NCBI RefSeq assembly: GCF_900101745.1
Contig: NZ_FNAD01000002.1
Location: 434,001 to 498,000, forward strand
Length of the DNA stretch: 64,000 bases
Direction: 5' to 3'
From: Glycomyces harbinensis
Lineage (GTDB): Bacteria; Actinomycetota; Actinomycetes; Mycobacteriales; Micromonosporaceae
Part shown: positions 15,754-24,385 of the stretch, one piece after another
How the letters are laid out: every line of letters begins with the position of its first letter
How positions within the stretch are numbered: position 1 is the stretch's first letter
The notes under the pieces: generated by a model
What the model saw: the letters and a program-made list of their open reading frames with translations, nothing else
Told to the model about the DNA's origin: nothing
The model's database searches: none
Position numbers and translations under genes: made by a program

Positions 15754-16839
15754 ATGTCCCCCAAAGACATCGCCCCCGCCAGCCCCAACGCCGCCCGACG
15801 CACCGCCTTCGCGGTGCTCGCGGCCGCCGCCGCGCTGTCCGTGTCCGCCTGCGGCGAAGCCCCGACCGGCACCCTCCACACCCGTGCCGGCTACACGGTC
15901 ACCAGCGACGAAGTGCCCGTCTCGGTCTGCCCGGCCGAAGGCGAGCACCGGTTCGCCGGCGACGAAGGCCTGCTCGTCGGCGCGCACTTCGCGCTGCGGG
16001 TCGAGTGCGTGGCCTCGTTCGCCGAGATCCCCGCGGACTTCCAGCTCGAGTACGTCCTCGGCGAGAACGTCCAGCTGTACTCCCCCGAGCCCGGCTACGA
16101 GTTCACCCTCGTCCAGTTCGCGCCCGACCCCGGCAAGGCCCCTCCGTTCACCGTCAACGACGGCGGGGACCTCTCGGCGACCCTGAAGGTCGGCGACGAG
16201 GAGTGGGACTTCAACGGCGCGGTGCCCGCGCCCGGCGCGGTCTACCTCACCGTCGCGAAGAAGGACGCCCCGATCTCGCTGGAGGTCGTGGACGCCGAGC
16301 GGACCCAGACGATCGACATGCGCGAGCGCACGCGCACGGGACTGATCGAGGCGCTCTACAACGGGTCCACGAACATCGTGAACACCGACGTGGTCGAGAA
16401 CTCCGTCGACGGCTACACCTCCACCGGCAGCTACGAGTACTGGTTCGACGACTGGCAGTACTCCACGCAGTTCACCGTCACCCGCGAGGTCTTCGAGCCC
16501 GACACGGGCTGGGTCGCCGAACCCGACCGCGCCCGCCTGGGCATCACGTTCGGCTGGCTCCACTCCGGCAGCGGCCTCGAATGGTCCATCGACCCCGAAG
16601 AGGCCCTGAAGGTCTCCGGGCCCGAGGGGGCGCTGACGGCGACCGCGGTCGACCACGTCGACGAGGACTGGAGCGACGGCATCTGGCGGACCTACACCCT
16701 CCAGTACGACGTGCCCGCCTCGGCGCTCGCGTTCGAGCTGAAGTTCCACCCCGAGGGCCCGGTCCAGTGGCCCGAGGAGGACATCTCGCTGCCGATCACC
16801 GGCGACAAGACCCACGACATCAGCGTCAGCTTCGAATAG
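15754..16839 (+). CDS. Lipoprotein of unknown function
   Basis: A 361-residue predicted lipoprotein: basic N-terminus, hydrophobic core AFAVLAAAAALSVSAC with lipobox VSAC, then a Gly/Glu start of the mature chain. The rest is acidic, beta-rich and Trp/Tyr-rich (YEYWFDDWQYSTQFTV, FGWLHSGSGLEWSIDPEEAL), with no known enzymatic motif. It may be a DUF5979-like Ig domain array, but I cannot confirm that. It sits alone between the divergent rimO gene and the convergent ftsK gene. Confidence 0.75.
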   Translation: MSPKDIAPASPNAARRTAFAVLAAAAALSVSACGEAPTGTLHTRAGYTVTSDEVPVSVCPAEGEHRFAGDEGLLVGAHFALRVECVASFAEIPADFQLEYVLGENVQLYSPEPGYEFTLVQFAPDPGKAPPFTVNDGGDLSATLKVGDEEWDFNGAVPAPGAVYLTVAKKDAPISLEVVDAERTQTIDMRERTRTGLIEALYNGSTNIVNTDVVENSVDGYTSTGSYEYWFDDWQYSTQFTVTREVFEPDTGWVAEPDRARLGITFGWLHSGSGLEWSIDPEEALKVSGPEGALTATAVDHVDEDWSDGIWRTYTLQYDVPASALAFELKFHPEGPVQWPEEDISLPITGDKTHDISVSFE

Positions 16840-16888
16840 GCGCACGGAAGAGGGCCGGTCCGACACGGACCGGCCCTCTTCCGTGCGC
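16840..16888. terminator. Bidirectional terminator between lipoprotein gene and ftsK
   Basis: A perfect 23-bp stem (16840-16862 with 16866-16888) and a 3-nt loop. It fills exactly the space between the two convergent stop codons. Confidence 0.85.
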
Positions 16889-19435
16889 TCATTCGCCCCT
16901 GATGGAGGCGAGCACGCCGTCGAGGTCGCTGGGCTGCACCAGCACGTCGCGGGCCTTGGTGCCCTCGGAGGGGCCGACGACGCCGCGGGTCTCCATGAGG
17001 TCCATGAGCCGCCCGGCCTTGGCGAAGCCGACGCGCAGCTTGCGCTGGAGCATCGACGTCGAACCGAACTGGGTGGTGACCACCTGCTCGACGGCCTTGC
17101 ACAGCAGGTCGAGGTCGTCGCCGATCTCCGGGTCGATCTCGCGGGTCGGCCCGTCCCCGGCGGTGACCTCTTCGAGGTACTGCGGCTCCATCTGCGACTT
17201 GACGTGCTCGACGATCGCGTCGATCTCGTCGTCGGCGACCCACGCGCCCTGGATGCGCTCGGGCTTGGAGGCGCCCATCGGCAGGAACAGGCCGTCGCCG
17301 CGGCCCACGAGCTTCTCGGCGCCGGGCTGGTCGAGGATGACCCGCGAGTCGGAGAGCGAGGACGTCGAGAACGCCAGCCGCGAGGGCACGTTCGCCTTGA
17401 TGAGGCCGGTGACGACGTCGACCGAGGGCCGCTGCGTGGCGAGCACCAGGTGGATCCCGGCGGCGCGCGCGAGCTGGGTGATGCGCACGACCGACTCCTC
17501 GACGTCGCGGGCGGCGACCATCATGAGGTCGGCGAGCTCGTCCACGATCACCAGCAGGTACGGGTGCGGGCGCAGCTCGCGGCCCGAGGCGGGGTCGGTC
17601 TTGAGCTGGCCGGAGCGGACCTTGCGGTTGAAGTCGTCCACGTGCCGCACCCCGGCGCGGGCGAGGTCCTCGTAGCGCATGTCCATCTCCTTGACGACCC
17701 ACTGGAGGGCGTCGGAGGCCTTCTTCGGGTTGGTCACGATGGGGTGCACCAGGTGCGGGACGCCCTCGTAGTTCGACAGTTCGACCCGCTTGGGGTCGAT
17801 GAGCAGCAGGCGCACCTGCTCGGGCGTGGCGCGGACCAGGATCGACGCGAGCAGGCTGTTGATGCACGAGGACTTGCCGCTGCCGGTGGCCCCGGCGATG
17901 AGCAGGTGCGGGGTCTTGGTCAGGTTGGTGAGGATGTAGCCGCCCTCGACGTCCTTGCCCAGGGCCACGATCATCGGATGGTCGTCCGATTCGGCGGTCT
18001 TGGAGCGCAGGACGTCGCCCAGGGCGACGTCGTCGCGGTCGGTGTTCGGGATCTCGACGCCCACCGCGCTCTTGCCCGGGATCGGGTTGATGATGCGGAT
18101 GTCGGAGCTCTTGACCGCGTACGCGATGTTCTTGGACAGCTGGATGATCCGCTCGACCTTGACGGCCGGGCCGAGCTCGACCTCGTAGCGGGTCACGGTG
18201 GGGCCGCGCGTGAAGCCGGTGACCGCCGCGTCCACTTGGAACTGCGCGAAGACCTCCTGCAGCGCGGCGATGACCACCTCGTTGGCCTTGGAGCGCTTCT
18301 TCGCGGCCGGGCCGGTCGGGAGGAGGCTCATCGACGGCAGCCGGTAGTCGCCGTCCACCACGGCCGTGCCCCCCTCGGAGAGGGTCGGCTGCTCGATCCG
18401 CTTGGGCGGCGGCGAGTGCTTCGGCGGTTCGCGGACGGGCTCGGGCTCGGCGAGCGGCGTCGAGTCGCGGGCCGACACGTGCTCCGAGTTCAGCTCGGGC
18501 ACCTCTTCGGGCGTCAGGCGCGGCAGCACCGTGGTGGCGCGGTGGACCCGGCGGGCCTCCTCCTCCTTGAGGCGCTTGGCCTCGCGGCTCTCGGCGCGCG
18601 TCATCCGCTCCTCGGGCTCGCCGTCGTCGTCATAGGTCTCGACCCTGCCGGTCGCGAGGTCCCACAGGTGGCCGAGCTTGGCGGGCACCTGGTTGATCGG
18701 CGTCGCGGTCGCGACGAGGACCCCGAACAGGAGCAGGAGCACCAGGAGCGGGAAGGCGACGTAGGCGGAGACGCCCGCGGCGACCGCGCCGCCGACGATC
18801 CAGCCGATCTGCCCGCCCGCGGCCATCCGCTCGCCCATGTCGGAGGGCAGGCCCGAGATCAGGTGCAGCAGGCCGAGGCTGGAGAGCCAGATCGCGCCCC
18901 AGCCGACGAGCGCGCGCCCGTGCGCCTCTTCGGGCGGGCGCTGGCGCATCACCCGCAGGCCCCACAGGACCAGGAGGACGGGGAGCGCGCGGGTCGCCAG
19001 GCCCAGCAGCCAGTCGAGGATGAACGCGAACCGCTCGCCGACCGGCCCGGCCACGTCGAACCAGACGGCGCACGCGAGCACGATCGCGACGGCGACCAGG
19101 AACAGGCCGAGGCCGTCGCGGCGGTGCGCGGGGTCGATCTCGCGGGCGGTGGCCGCCTCTTTCCCGACCGAGCGGGCCATCCAGCCGGTGGAGCGGGCGG
19201 TGCCCACCCACAGTCCCTTCAGGCCCAATCCGAGCGCTTCGAGCGGGCCGGGCACATGGCGCTTGGGCGGCGCCTTCTTCGCGGGGCGCCTGACCGCCTT
19301 CTTGGCGGTCTTCTTCGCGGTCTTCCTGGCGGCGGGCTTCGCGCTCTGGCGGGATGCGGACGCGGCGGGCTTGCGCCGCGCGGCCGGCGCACTCCCCTTG
19401 CGGGCCGTGCCCTTGCCGTTCGTCCTGGCCATCAT
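16889..19435 (-). CDS. ftsK: DNA translocase FtsK/SpoIIIE
   Basis: A ~848-residue septal DNA pump that clears chromosomes during division. The N-terminus is a long Lys/Ala/Arg-rich cytoplasmic tail (many KxxARKxAKK units), then four to five membrane segments (~110-260), a linker, and the motor. Walker A is AGATGSGKSS and Walker B is LLVIVDELADL; the RecA-like core ends in the winged-helix gamma domain (SMLQRKLRVGFAKAGRLMDLME) that reads KOPS-like sites. The length is normal for actinobacteria. The start at ATG 19435 (followed at once by a second ATG) follows TAACGT by 7 nt. An upstream in-frame ATG (19516) would overlap the divergent SDR gene. Confidence 0.95.
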   Translation of the reverse strand: MMARTNGKGTARKGSAPAARRKPAASASRQSAKPAARKTAKKTAKKAVRRPAKKAPPKRHVPGPLEALGLGLKGLWVGTARSTGWMARSVGKEAATAREIDPAHRRDGLGLFLVAVAIVLACAVWFDVAGPVGERFAFILDWLLGLATRALPVLLVLWGLRVMRQRPPEEAHGRALVGWGAIWLSSLGLLHLISGLPSDMGERMAAGGQIGWIVGGAVAAGVSAYVAFPLLVLLLLFGVLVATATPINQVPAKLGHLWDLATGRVETYDDDGEPEERMTRAESREAKRLKEEEARRVHRATTVLPRLTPEEVPELNSEHVSARDSTPLAEPEPVREPPKHSPPPKRIEQPTLSEGGTAVVDGDYRLPSMSLLPTGPAAKKRSKANEVVIAALQEVFAQFQVDAAVTGFTRGPTVTRYEVELGPAVKVERIIQLSKNIAYAVKSSDIRIINPIPGKSAVGVEIPNTDRDDVALGDVLRSKTAESDDHPMIVALGKDVEGGYILTNLTKTPHLLIAGATGSGKSSCINSLLASILVRATPEQVRLLLIDPKRVELSNYEGVPHLVHPIVTNPKKASDALQWVVKEMDMRYEDLARAGVRHVDDFNRKVRSGQLKTDPASGRELRPHPYLLVIVDELADLMMVAARDVEESVVRITQLARAAGIHLVLATQRPSVDVVTGLIKANVPSRLAFSTSSLSDSRVILDQPGAEKLVGRGDGLFLPMGASKPERIQGAWVADDEIDAIVEHVKSQMEPQYLEEVTAGDGPTREIDPEIGDDLDLLCKAVEQVVTTQFGSTSMLQRKLRVGFAKAGRLMDLMETRGVVGPSEGTKARDVLVQPSDLDGVLASIRGE

Positions 19436-19442
19436 GGTGCAT

Positions 19443-19503
19443 ACGTTACCGCCCGCACGCCGCTCGGCGTTGCGGTGAAGGCGCTTACGGGAGCGGCTAA
19501 TGT
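19443..19503. promoter_or_regulatory. Divergent leaderless promoters of ftsK and SDR gene
   Basis: Minus strand TAACGT (19448-19443) is 7 nt before the ftsK ATG. Plus strand TAATGT (19498-19503) is 6 nt before the SDR ATG at 19510. No Shine-Dalgarno precedes either gene. Confidence 0.45.
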
Positions 19504-19509
19504 GACGGC

Positions 19510-20211
19510 ATGTCAAAAACGATCCTCGTGACCGGGGCGGGCCGCGGACTCGGGCGAACCCTGGCCCAGCGGCTCGCCGGCGGCGGCGACGCGGTCGTCG
19601 CGCACGCGCGCACCGCGGCCGCGCTCGACGGCGTGCCGCACGAGCGGGCGCTCATCGCGGACCTCAGCGACCCCGCGAGCCTCGCGGGCGCCGTCGCGGC
19701 GGCCGGGATCGATCGCCTGGACGCGGTGGTGCACAACGCCGGGGTGCTCAACGTCGCCGCCGTGGGCGAGGAGACCCTCGAATGGTGGCAGCGCACGCTC
19801 ACCGTCAACGTGATCGCGGCGGCCGAGCTGACGCGGCTGCTGCTTCCGGCGCTGCGCGAGGCCAGGGGCCACGTGCTGTTCCTCAACTCGGGCGCGGGGT
19901 TGAACGCGGCGCCGCGGCTGAGCTCGTATGCGGCCAGCAAGCACGCGCTGAAGGCGCTGGCGGATTCGCTGCGGGCGGAGGAGCAGGCGAACGGGGTGCG
20001 GGTGACGAGCTTCTATCCGTCGCATTTCGACACGGACATGCAGCGCGGCCTGCGCGACCAGTACGGCGCCGAGTACGACCCCGAGCGGGCGATGAGCACC
20101 GAGACGGTGGCGAAGACCATCGTGGACCTGCTCAACCCCCCGGCGGACATGGTGGTCAACGACCTGCGGGCGGAACCCCCGAACCCGCTCCCGATCAAGC
20201 CCAGAAACTAG
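19510..20211 (+). CDS. Short-chain dehydrogenase/reductase
   Basis: A 233-residue classical SDR with the Rossmann motif TGAGRGLG (8-15), NAG (76-78), catalytic Ser127 and Y140-x3-K144 (SYAASKHAL). It is predicted to oxidise or reduce an alcohol/ketone with NAD(P)(H). The proximal sequence after strand 2 (AHARTAAAL) has an Arg that suggests NADP preference, a weak inference. Substrate unknown. It is divergent from ftsK and followed by an AT-richer intergenic stretch; no partner gene is evident. Confidence 0.88.
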   Translation: MSKTILVTGAGRGLGRTLAQRLAGGGDAVVAHARTAAALDGVPHERALIADLSDPASLAGAVAAAGIDRLDAVVHNAGVLNVAAVGEETLEWWQRTLTVNVIAAAELTRLLLPALREARGHVLFLNSGAGLNAAPRLSSYAASKHALKALADSLRAEEQANGVRVTSFYPSHFDTDMQRGLRDQYGAEYDPERAMSTETVAKTIVDLLNPPADMVVNDLRAEPPNPLPIKPRN

Positions 20212-20397
20212 CAAATCCGCATATATGCTGATAAATCCCCCTTAAGGGACCCCTGGCGCAAAAATAGCGCGCAGGTACGACATCGCCGCCCGCGCGCCGG
20301 AGGCGAGCGGCCTTCGCGAATGGCGCGGGCCCTTTAGGATGCGAACGCTGACACCCCCGTCCGGCAATCAGACGTCCCAGTGAAGGGTGACCCGCCC

Positions 20398-21075
20398 GTG
20401 AGCGAACACGCAGCCCAGCAGCCGCAGTACCAGTCCTACCCCCAGCCGGGCCCGCCCGCGCAGAGCGGGTTCCTGCCGAGCGGCCCCGACCGCCCGACCC
20501 CCGTCGGACTCGGCATCGCCGGCGTCGGACTGCTCCTCCTCGCCGTCGGCTCCCTGATCCCCCAGGTCTCGCTCAGCGGCAGCGACGCCGACGACATCGG
20601 CGGCTACGGCCTCGAGACCGCCGGCGTCAGCCTCCCCGGCCTGTCGCCCGCGCTGATCCTCGTCGTCCTCGTCGGCTGGGCCGCGGCGGGCGTCAAACCG
20701 AACCTCCAGTGGGCCGCCAAGCTCGGCGGCATCGGCCTCGCGGCCATCACCGCGGCCGCCGCGCTGCACCCCGTCATCGAGCTCAACGGCGTCTTCGGCT
20801 CCGACGCCTGGGAGGACGCCGACATCAGCGCCAGCGCCGGCGGCGGCATCTGGCTGTTCATCCTCGCGGCCGTGCTCCTGGCCGTCAGCATCTTCCTGAT
20901 GCGCTGGGCGCCGCCGAAGCAGCCCGCGGCCCCGCAGTACCCCCAGCAGCCCTACCAGCAGCAGGCGCCGCCGGCGCCGCCGGCGCCGCCGGCGCCGCCG
21001 ACCGGTCCGCAGCCCACGGTGCAGCAGCCGCCCCAGCAGCAGGGCAACGGCTGGCCGGGCATGCCCCAGCAGTAG
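20398..21075 (+). CDS. Proline/glutamine-rich membrane protein, paralogue A
   Basis: About 225 residues: an N-terminal Gln/Pro-rich cytoplasmic stretch (~35), then GLGIAGVGLLLLAVGSLIP, GLSPALILVVLVGWAAAG, LGGIGLAAITAAAAL and GGIWLFILAAVLLAVSIFLMRW as membrane segments, and a Pro/Gln-rich tail with a PPAPPAPPAPP run. Function unknown. The next gene (21210-21899) has the same topology and similar first helix, so the two are tandem paralogues, each with its own promoter. The start at GTG 20398 is preceded by GAAGGGTGA; TAGGAT at 20335-20340 is a likely -10. Confidence 0.7.
   Translation: MSEHAAQQPQYQSYPQPGPPAQSGFLPSGPDRPTPVGLGIAGVGLLLLAVGSLIPQVSLSGSDADDIGGYGLETAGVSLPGLSPALILVVLVGWAAAGVKPNLQWAAKLGGIGLAAITAAAALHPVIELNGVFGSDAWEDADISASAGGGIWLFILAAVLLAVSIFLMRWAPPKQPAAPQYPQQPYQQQAPPAPPAPPAPPTGPQPTVQQPPQQQGNGWPGMPQQ
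20965..21000 (+). repeat. 9-bp tandem repeat coding for Pro-Pro-Ala
   Basis: Four perfect copies of GCGCCGCCG inside the tail of the preceding gene. Slippage-prone, so the tail length may vary between strains. Confidence 0.85.
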
Positions 21076-21091
21076 CCCGCGAACACGAGGA

Positions 21092-21121
21092 CGGGGCCGC
21101 GCCTTTCCGGGCGCGGCCCCG
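21092..21121 (+). terminator. Terminator of paralogue A
   Basis: A perfect 12-bp stem (21092-21103 with 21110-21121), 6-nt loop, followed by CTTTTCC. It separates the two paralogous genes. Confidence 0.8.
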
Positions 21122-21209
21122 CTTTTCCCTCCATAGAGGACGTTTCTCGCGCCGGTGGTCCCTGCTTTCAGGACCGTGCGCCCGGCGCCCGGCCAGTACC
21201 ATGGCGTCG

Positions 21210-21899
21210 GTGAACTCCATACCTCCGCAGGAACCCTCCGAGCCCGCAGCGCCTTCGGTCCCGCCCGGACCGCCGCACATGGCGCCGCCCGGCCCGCCGC
21301 CCCAGTTCGCTCCTCCGATGCAGCCGCTCCCGTCCCACCCGCCGTCGAACGCGCCGTCCCCGGTCGGCCTGGGCGTCGCCGGCGTCGGCCTCGCGCTCCT
21401 GTGCGTCTCGCTGCTGCTGCCTCGCATCAAGATCGACGACCCCGAAGGCGAGTTCAGCTTCTACTCGCTCTCGGGGGTCTACAGCACGTCCTCCGGGTTC
21501 GGAGTCGACACGCCCACCGTGGTCCTGGCGCTCGCACTGCTCGCCGCGGTGGTCCTGAGCACCCTCCGCCACCCGGCGCTGCGCTGGCCGGTCCGGTTGG
21601 GCGCCATCGGCACCGCGGCGCTCATCGCCGCGATCACGTACCACCCGGTGACGCAGCTGCGCCAGTCCGTCGAGTACTACCAGGGCTATGAGGAGTTCGA
21701 CGGCGAGGATTCCGGGACCGCCCAGATCGACGTCACGGCCGACAGCGGCGTGTACATCCTCGCAGTGGGGGTCGCGCTGCTGGCGCTGAGCACGTTCTTC
21801 ATGCATGTGCGCAAGCAGCAGCAGTTCCTCGCGCCGCCGCCCCCGGCCCCGGCGGGCTGGCCGGGCGCCGAACCCACGATCACCGTCAACCCCGGTTAG
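21210..21899 (+). CDS. Proline-rich membrane protein, paralogue B
   Basis: A 229-residue tandem paralogue of the preceding gene: Pro-rich N-terminus (~50), then GLGVAGVGLALLCVSLLLP, TPTVVLALALLAAVVLSTL, LGAIGTAALIAAITY and GVYILAVGVALLALSTFFM, and a short Pro-rich tail. The loop after helix 1 is acidic (KIDDPEGEFSFYSLSG). TACCAT (21197-21202) lies 7 nt before GTG 21210, favouring a leaderless start there; ATG 21201 is the alternative. Function unknown. Confidence 0.65.
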   Translation: MNSIPPQEPSEPAAPSVPPGPPHMAPPGPPPQFAPPMQPLPSHPPSNAPSPVGLGVAGVGLALLCVSLLLPRIKIDDPEGEFSFYSLSGVYSTSSGFGVDTPTVVLALALLAAVVLSTLRHPALRWPVRLGAIGTAALIAAITYHPVTQLRQSVEYYQGYEEFDGEDSGTAQIDVTADSGVYILAVGVALLALSTFFMHVRKQQQFLAPPPPAPAGWPGAEPTITVNPG

Positions 21900-21950
21900 G
21901 GGTGATGCGAAGCGGCGGAGCCGCAACCGATCCGGTTGCGGCCCCGGCGT

Positions 21951-22388
21951 TCATTCCTGCGAATCGTAAGGAAGCAGCGTGAAATAGTCCGGGCCCCATA
22001 TCGGCTGGAGTTTCCTGAAGTGCCGCTGGTCCGTCGTCATGATGGAAGTGGTCCGATAACGATCGGCCAGAACGACATTCGAGGCGTCTGCGATCCCGAT
22101 GTAGTCATCACCGTTGAACGACTGGATGACCTGAAGCGCTTCGGCGTGGTCATGAACGGTCCAGCTCGCCAGTTCATAGGCACCGATCGCCACGTCCTCG
22201 TTGAAGCGGGTCGCCGCGGCCGCATCGTATCGAGTCTTGAGCATGAAGTCGGCTTCGGCGACGATGAACGGCGACACCACTGGCGGCGCGCCCGATGCCG
22301 CGATGGCCTCAAGCAGCGGCTCGTGCTCGTCGTAGCTGTTGTCGAAGAGCGCGATGATCGCGCCAGTGTCGAGAATCGCGGTAGTCAC
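21951..22388 (-). CDS. vapC: VapC-type PIN-domain toxin
   Basis: A 145-residue PIN ribonuclease: the first Asp in AILDTGAIIALFD (Asp7), Glu in FIVAEADFML, and later acidic residues in YIGIADASNVVLA and TTDQRHF form the expected active site. VapC toxins cut tRNA or rRNA when free of antitoxin. The GTG start overlaps the stop of vapB by 4 nt (GTGA), the usual antitoxin-first order. Codon use and GC appear lower than in the flanking housekeeping genes, suggesting acquisition, though this was judged by eye. Confidence 0.88.
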   Translation of the reverse strand: MTTAILDTGAIIALFDNSYDEHEPLLEAIAASGAPPVVSPFIVAEADFMLKTRYDAAAATRFNEDVAIGAYELASWTVHDHAEALQVIQSFNGDDYIGIADASNVVLADRYRTTSIMTTDQRHFRKLQPIWGPDYFTLLPYDSQE

Positions 22389-22597
22389 GCGCCGAAGCCC
22401 GCAGCGAGTTCGGCGTCGATCTCCTCTGCGCTGAGCGGTTTTCCACTGCTGTAACCACCGACCCGGGGCTTCGGGCGCGGAGCATTGCGCTCCATCAGTC
22501 GCTCGATCTCCTGGGCGAGGGTGAGCCCGTCTTCGACCGCCAACCGGTGAAGACGGTCGCGCAGTACTTTCGGCACTTTGATCGTCGTCATGGTCAT
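22385..22597 (-). CDS. vapB: VapB-type ribbon-helix-helix antitoxin
   Basis: A 70-residue protein. Residues 4-35 (TTIKVPKVLRDRLHRLAVED) form a ribbon-helix-helix DNA-binding domain and the acidic/Gly tail (SAEEIDAELAAGFGA) fits the toxin-binding part of VapB. It likely neutralises the adjacent PIN protein and represses the operon. The first codons hold two possible ATG starts (22597, 22591). AT-rich sequence just upstream (22600-22612) is the probable promoter/operator. Confidence 0.85.
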   Translation of the reverse strand: MTMTTIKVPKVLRDRLHRLAVEDGLTLAQEIERLMERNAPRPKPRVGGYSSGKPLSAEEIDAELAAGFGA

Positions 22598-22614
22598 ACC
22601 GCAAAGTATACCGA

Positions 22615-22641
22615 CGCGGGCGTGGCTGCGCCACGCCCGCG
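22615..22641 (-). terminator. Terminator after rnj
   Basis: A perfect 12-bp stem (22615-22626 with 22630-22641) and 3-nt loop, about 50 nt past the rnj stop and just before vapB. It separates the housekeeping operon from the toxin-antitoxin pair. Confidence 0.7.
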
Positions 22642-22693
22642 CGGAACGAGCGAAAATAGTGAGCCCTCACACCCCGGAAGGTGCGACTTCGGC

Positions 22694-24385
22694 TCAGACC
22701 TCCAGCACGTGCGGGACGATCATCGGGCGGCGGCGGTAGGTGTCGTTGACCCACTTGCCGACCGTGCGCCGCAGGATCTGCTGGAGCTGGTGCGCCTCGG
22801 TGATGCCGTCCTGCGCCGCGCGCTCCATCGCGTCGTCGATGAGCGGCAGCACCCCGTCGAAGGCCTTCGGGTCCTCGGAGAAGCCGCGCGCGGAGACCGT
22901 GGGGCCGCCGACGACCTTGCCGTTCTCGGAGTCGATCACGACCGTGGCGGCGATGAAGCCGCCGTCGCCGAGCATGCGGCGCTCGTTGAGGACCGGCTCG
23001 CCGACGTCGCCGACCGACAGGCCGTCCACGTACACGAGGTTGTTCGGGATGTGCCCGACGATGCGCGCGACGCCGTCGACCAGGTCGACCACGTCGCCGT
23101 TCTCGACCACGATGACCTGGTCTTCGGGGACGCCGGACTCGATCGCGAGCCGCGCGTGCGCCTGGAGGTGCCTCGCCTCCCCGTGGACGGGGATGAAGTT
23201 GGAGGGCTTGACGACGTTGAGCACGTACAGCAGCTCGCCCGCGGGGGCGTGGCCCGAGACGTGGACCTTCGCGACGTCCTTGTGGATCACCGTGGCGCCG
23301 GTGCGCGCGAGGCGGTTGATGACCCCGTACACGGCGGTCTCGTTGCCGGGCACCAGCGACGACGCGAGGATCACGGTGTCCTCGGGCTCGACGGTGATGT
23401 GCCGGTGGTCGCCGGAGGCCATGCGCCCCAGGGCGCTCATCGGCTCGCCCTGCGAGCCGGTCGACATGTAGACGATCTCGTCGGCGCGCAGCCGCACGGC
23501 CTCGTCCATGCTCACCAGCAGTCCCTCGGGGACCTGCATGAGGCCGAGGTCGCGGGCGATCGCCATGTTGCGGACCATGGAGCGGCCCACGAACGCGACC
23601 TTGCGCCCGTGCGAGTGCGCGGCGTCCATGACCTGCTGCACGCGGTGCACGTGGCTCGCGAAGGAGGCGACGATGATGCGGCCCTTGACGTCTTCGAAGA
23701 GCTTGTCGAGGACGGGGCCGATCTGGCGCTCGGAGGTCACGAAGCCGGGGATCTCGGCGTTGGTGGAGTCCGACAGCAGCAGGTCCACGCCCTGGTCGCC
23801 GAGGCGGGCGAAGCCGGCGAGGTCGGTGATGCGGCCGTCGAGCGGCAGCTGGTCCATCTTGAAGTCGCCGGTGCACAGCACGAGCCCGGCGTCGGTGCGG
23901 ATCGCGACCGCGAGCGCGTCGGGGATCGAGTGGTTGACGGCGAGGAACTCGAGGCCGAACGGTCCGAGCTGGAGCGTCTCGTTCTCGGCGACGACGATGC
24001 CGGCGGGCTTGATGCGCCGCTCGCGCAGTTTGGCCTCGACGAGGGCGACGGAAAAGCGGGAGCCGACGACGGGGATGTCGTTCTTGTGCTCGAGCAGGAA
24101 GGGGATCGCGCCGATGTGGTCTTCGTGGCCGTGGGTGACGACGATGGCCTCGATGTCGTCGAGGCGGTCGAGGATCGGCGTGAAGTCGGGCAGGATCAGG
24201 TCGACGCCGGGCTGGTCGACGTCGGGGAAGAGGACCCCGCAGTCGACGATGAGGAGCCGGCCGTCGAATTCGAACAGGGTCATGTTGCGGCCGATGGCGC
24301 CGAGGCCGCCGAGCGCGACGACGCGCAGTCCGCCGTCGGGCAGCGCGCGGGGCGCGCCGAGGTTCTTGGGTCTGGTCAGGCCCAT
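22694..24385 (-). CDS. rnj: Ribonuclease J
   Basis: A 563-residue metallo-beta-lactamase/beta-CASP nuclease (exo- and endoribonuclease) for mRNA turnover and rRNA maturation. The metal site is THGHEDHIGA (84-93), with CTGDFKMDQ and SDSTNAEIPG further on; the beta-CASP part has ASFASHVHRVQQ and VYMSTGSQGEP. VHVSGHA and IPVHGEARHL are typical RNase J motifs. The ATG shares one base with the dapA stop (TGATG), so it is coupled to dapA. The order thyX-dapA-rnj is conserved in mycobacteria. Confidence 0.95.
   Translation of the reverse strand: MGLTRPKNLGAPRALPDGGLRVVALGGLGAIGRNMTLFEFDGRLLIVDCGVLFPDVDQPGVDLILPDFTPILDRLDDIEAIVVTHGHEDHIGAIPFLLEHKNDIPVVGSRFSVALVEAKLRERRIKPAGIVVAENETLQLGPFGLEFLAVNHSIPDALAVAIRTDAGLVLCTGDFKMDQLPLDGRITDLAGFARLGDQGVDLLLSDSTNAEIPGFVTSERQIGPVLDKLFEDVKGRIIVASFASHVHRVQQVMDAAHSHGRKVAFVGRSMVRNMAIARDLGLMQVPEGLLVSMDEAVRLRADEIVYMSTGSQGEPMSALGRMASGDHRHITVEPEDTVILASSLVPGNETAVYGVINRLARTGATVIHKDVAKVHVSGHAPAGELLYVLNVVKPSNFIPVHGEARHLQAHARLAIESGVPEDQVIVVENGDVVDLVDGVARIVGHIPNNLVYVDGLSVGDVGEPVLNERRMLGDGGFIAATVVIDSENGKVVGGPTVSARGFSEDPKAFDGVLPLIDDAMERAAQDGITEAHQLQQILRRTVGKWVNDTYRRRPMIVPHVLEV

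Noticed and set aside
13989-17675. A 1228-codon open frame antisense to rimO and the ftsK end
   Set aside because: It covers three well-supported genes on other frames and shows no domain.
20965-21000. CRISPR-like repeat
   Set aside because: It is a 9-bp coding microsatellite without spacers.
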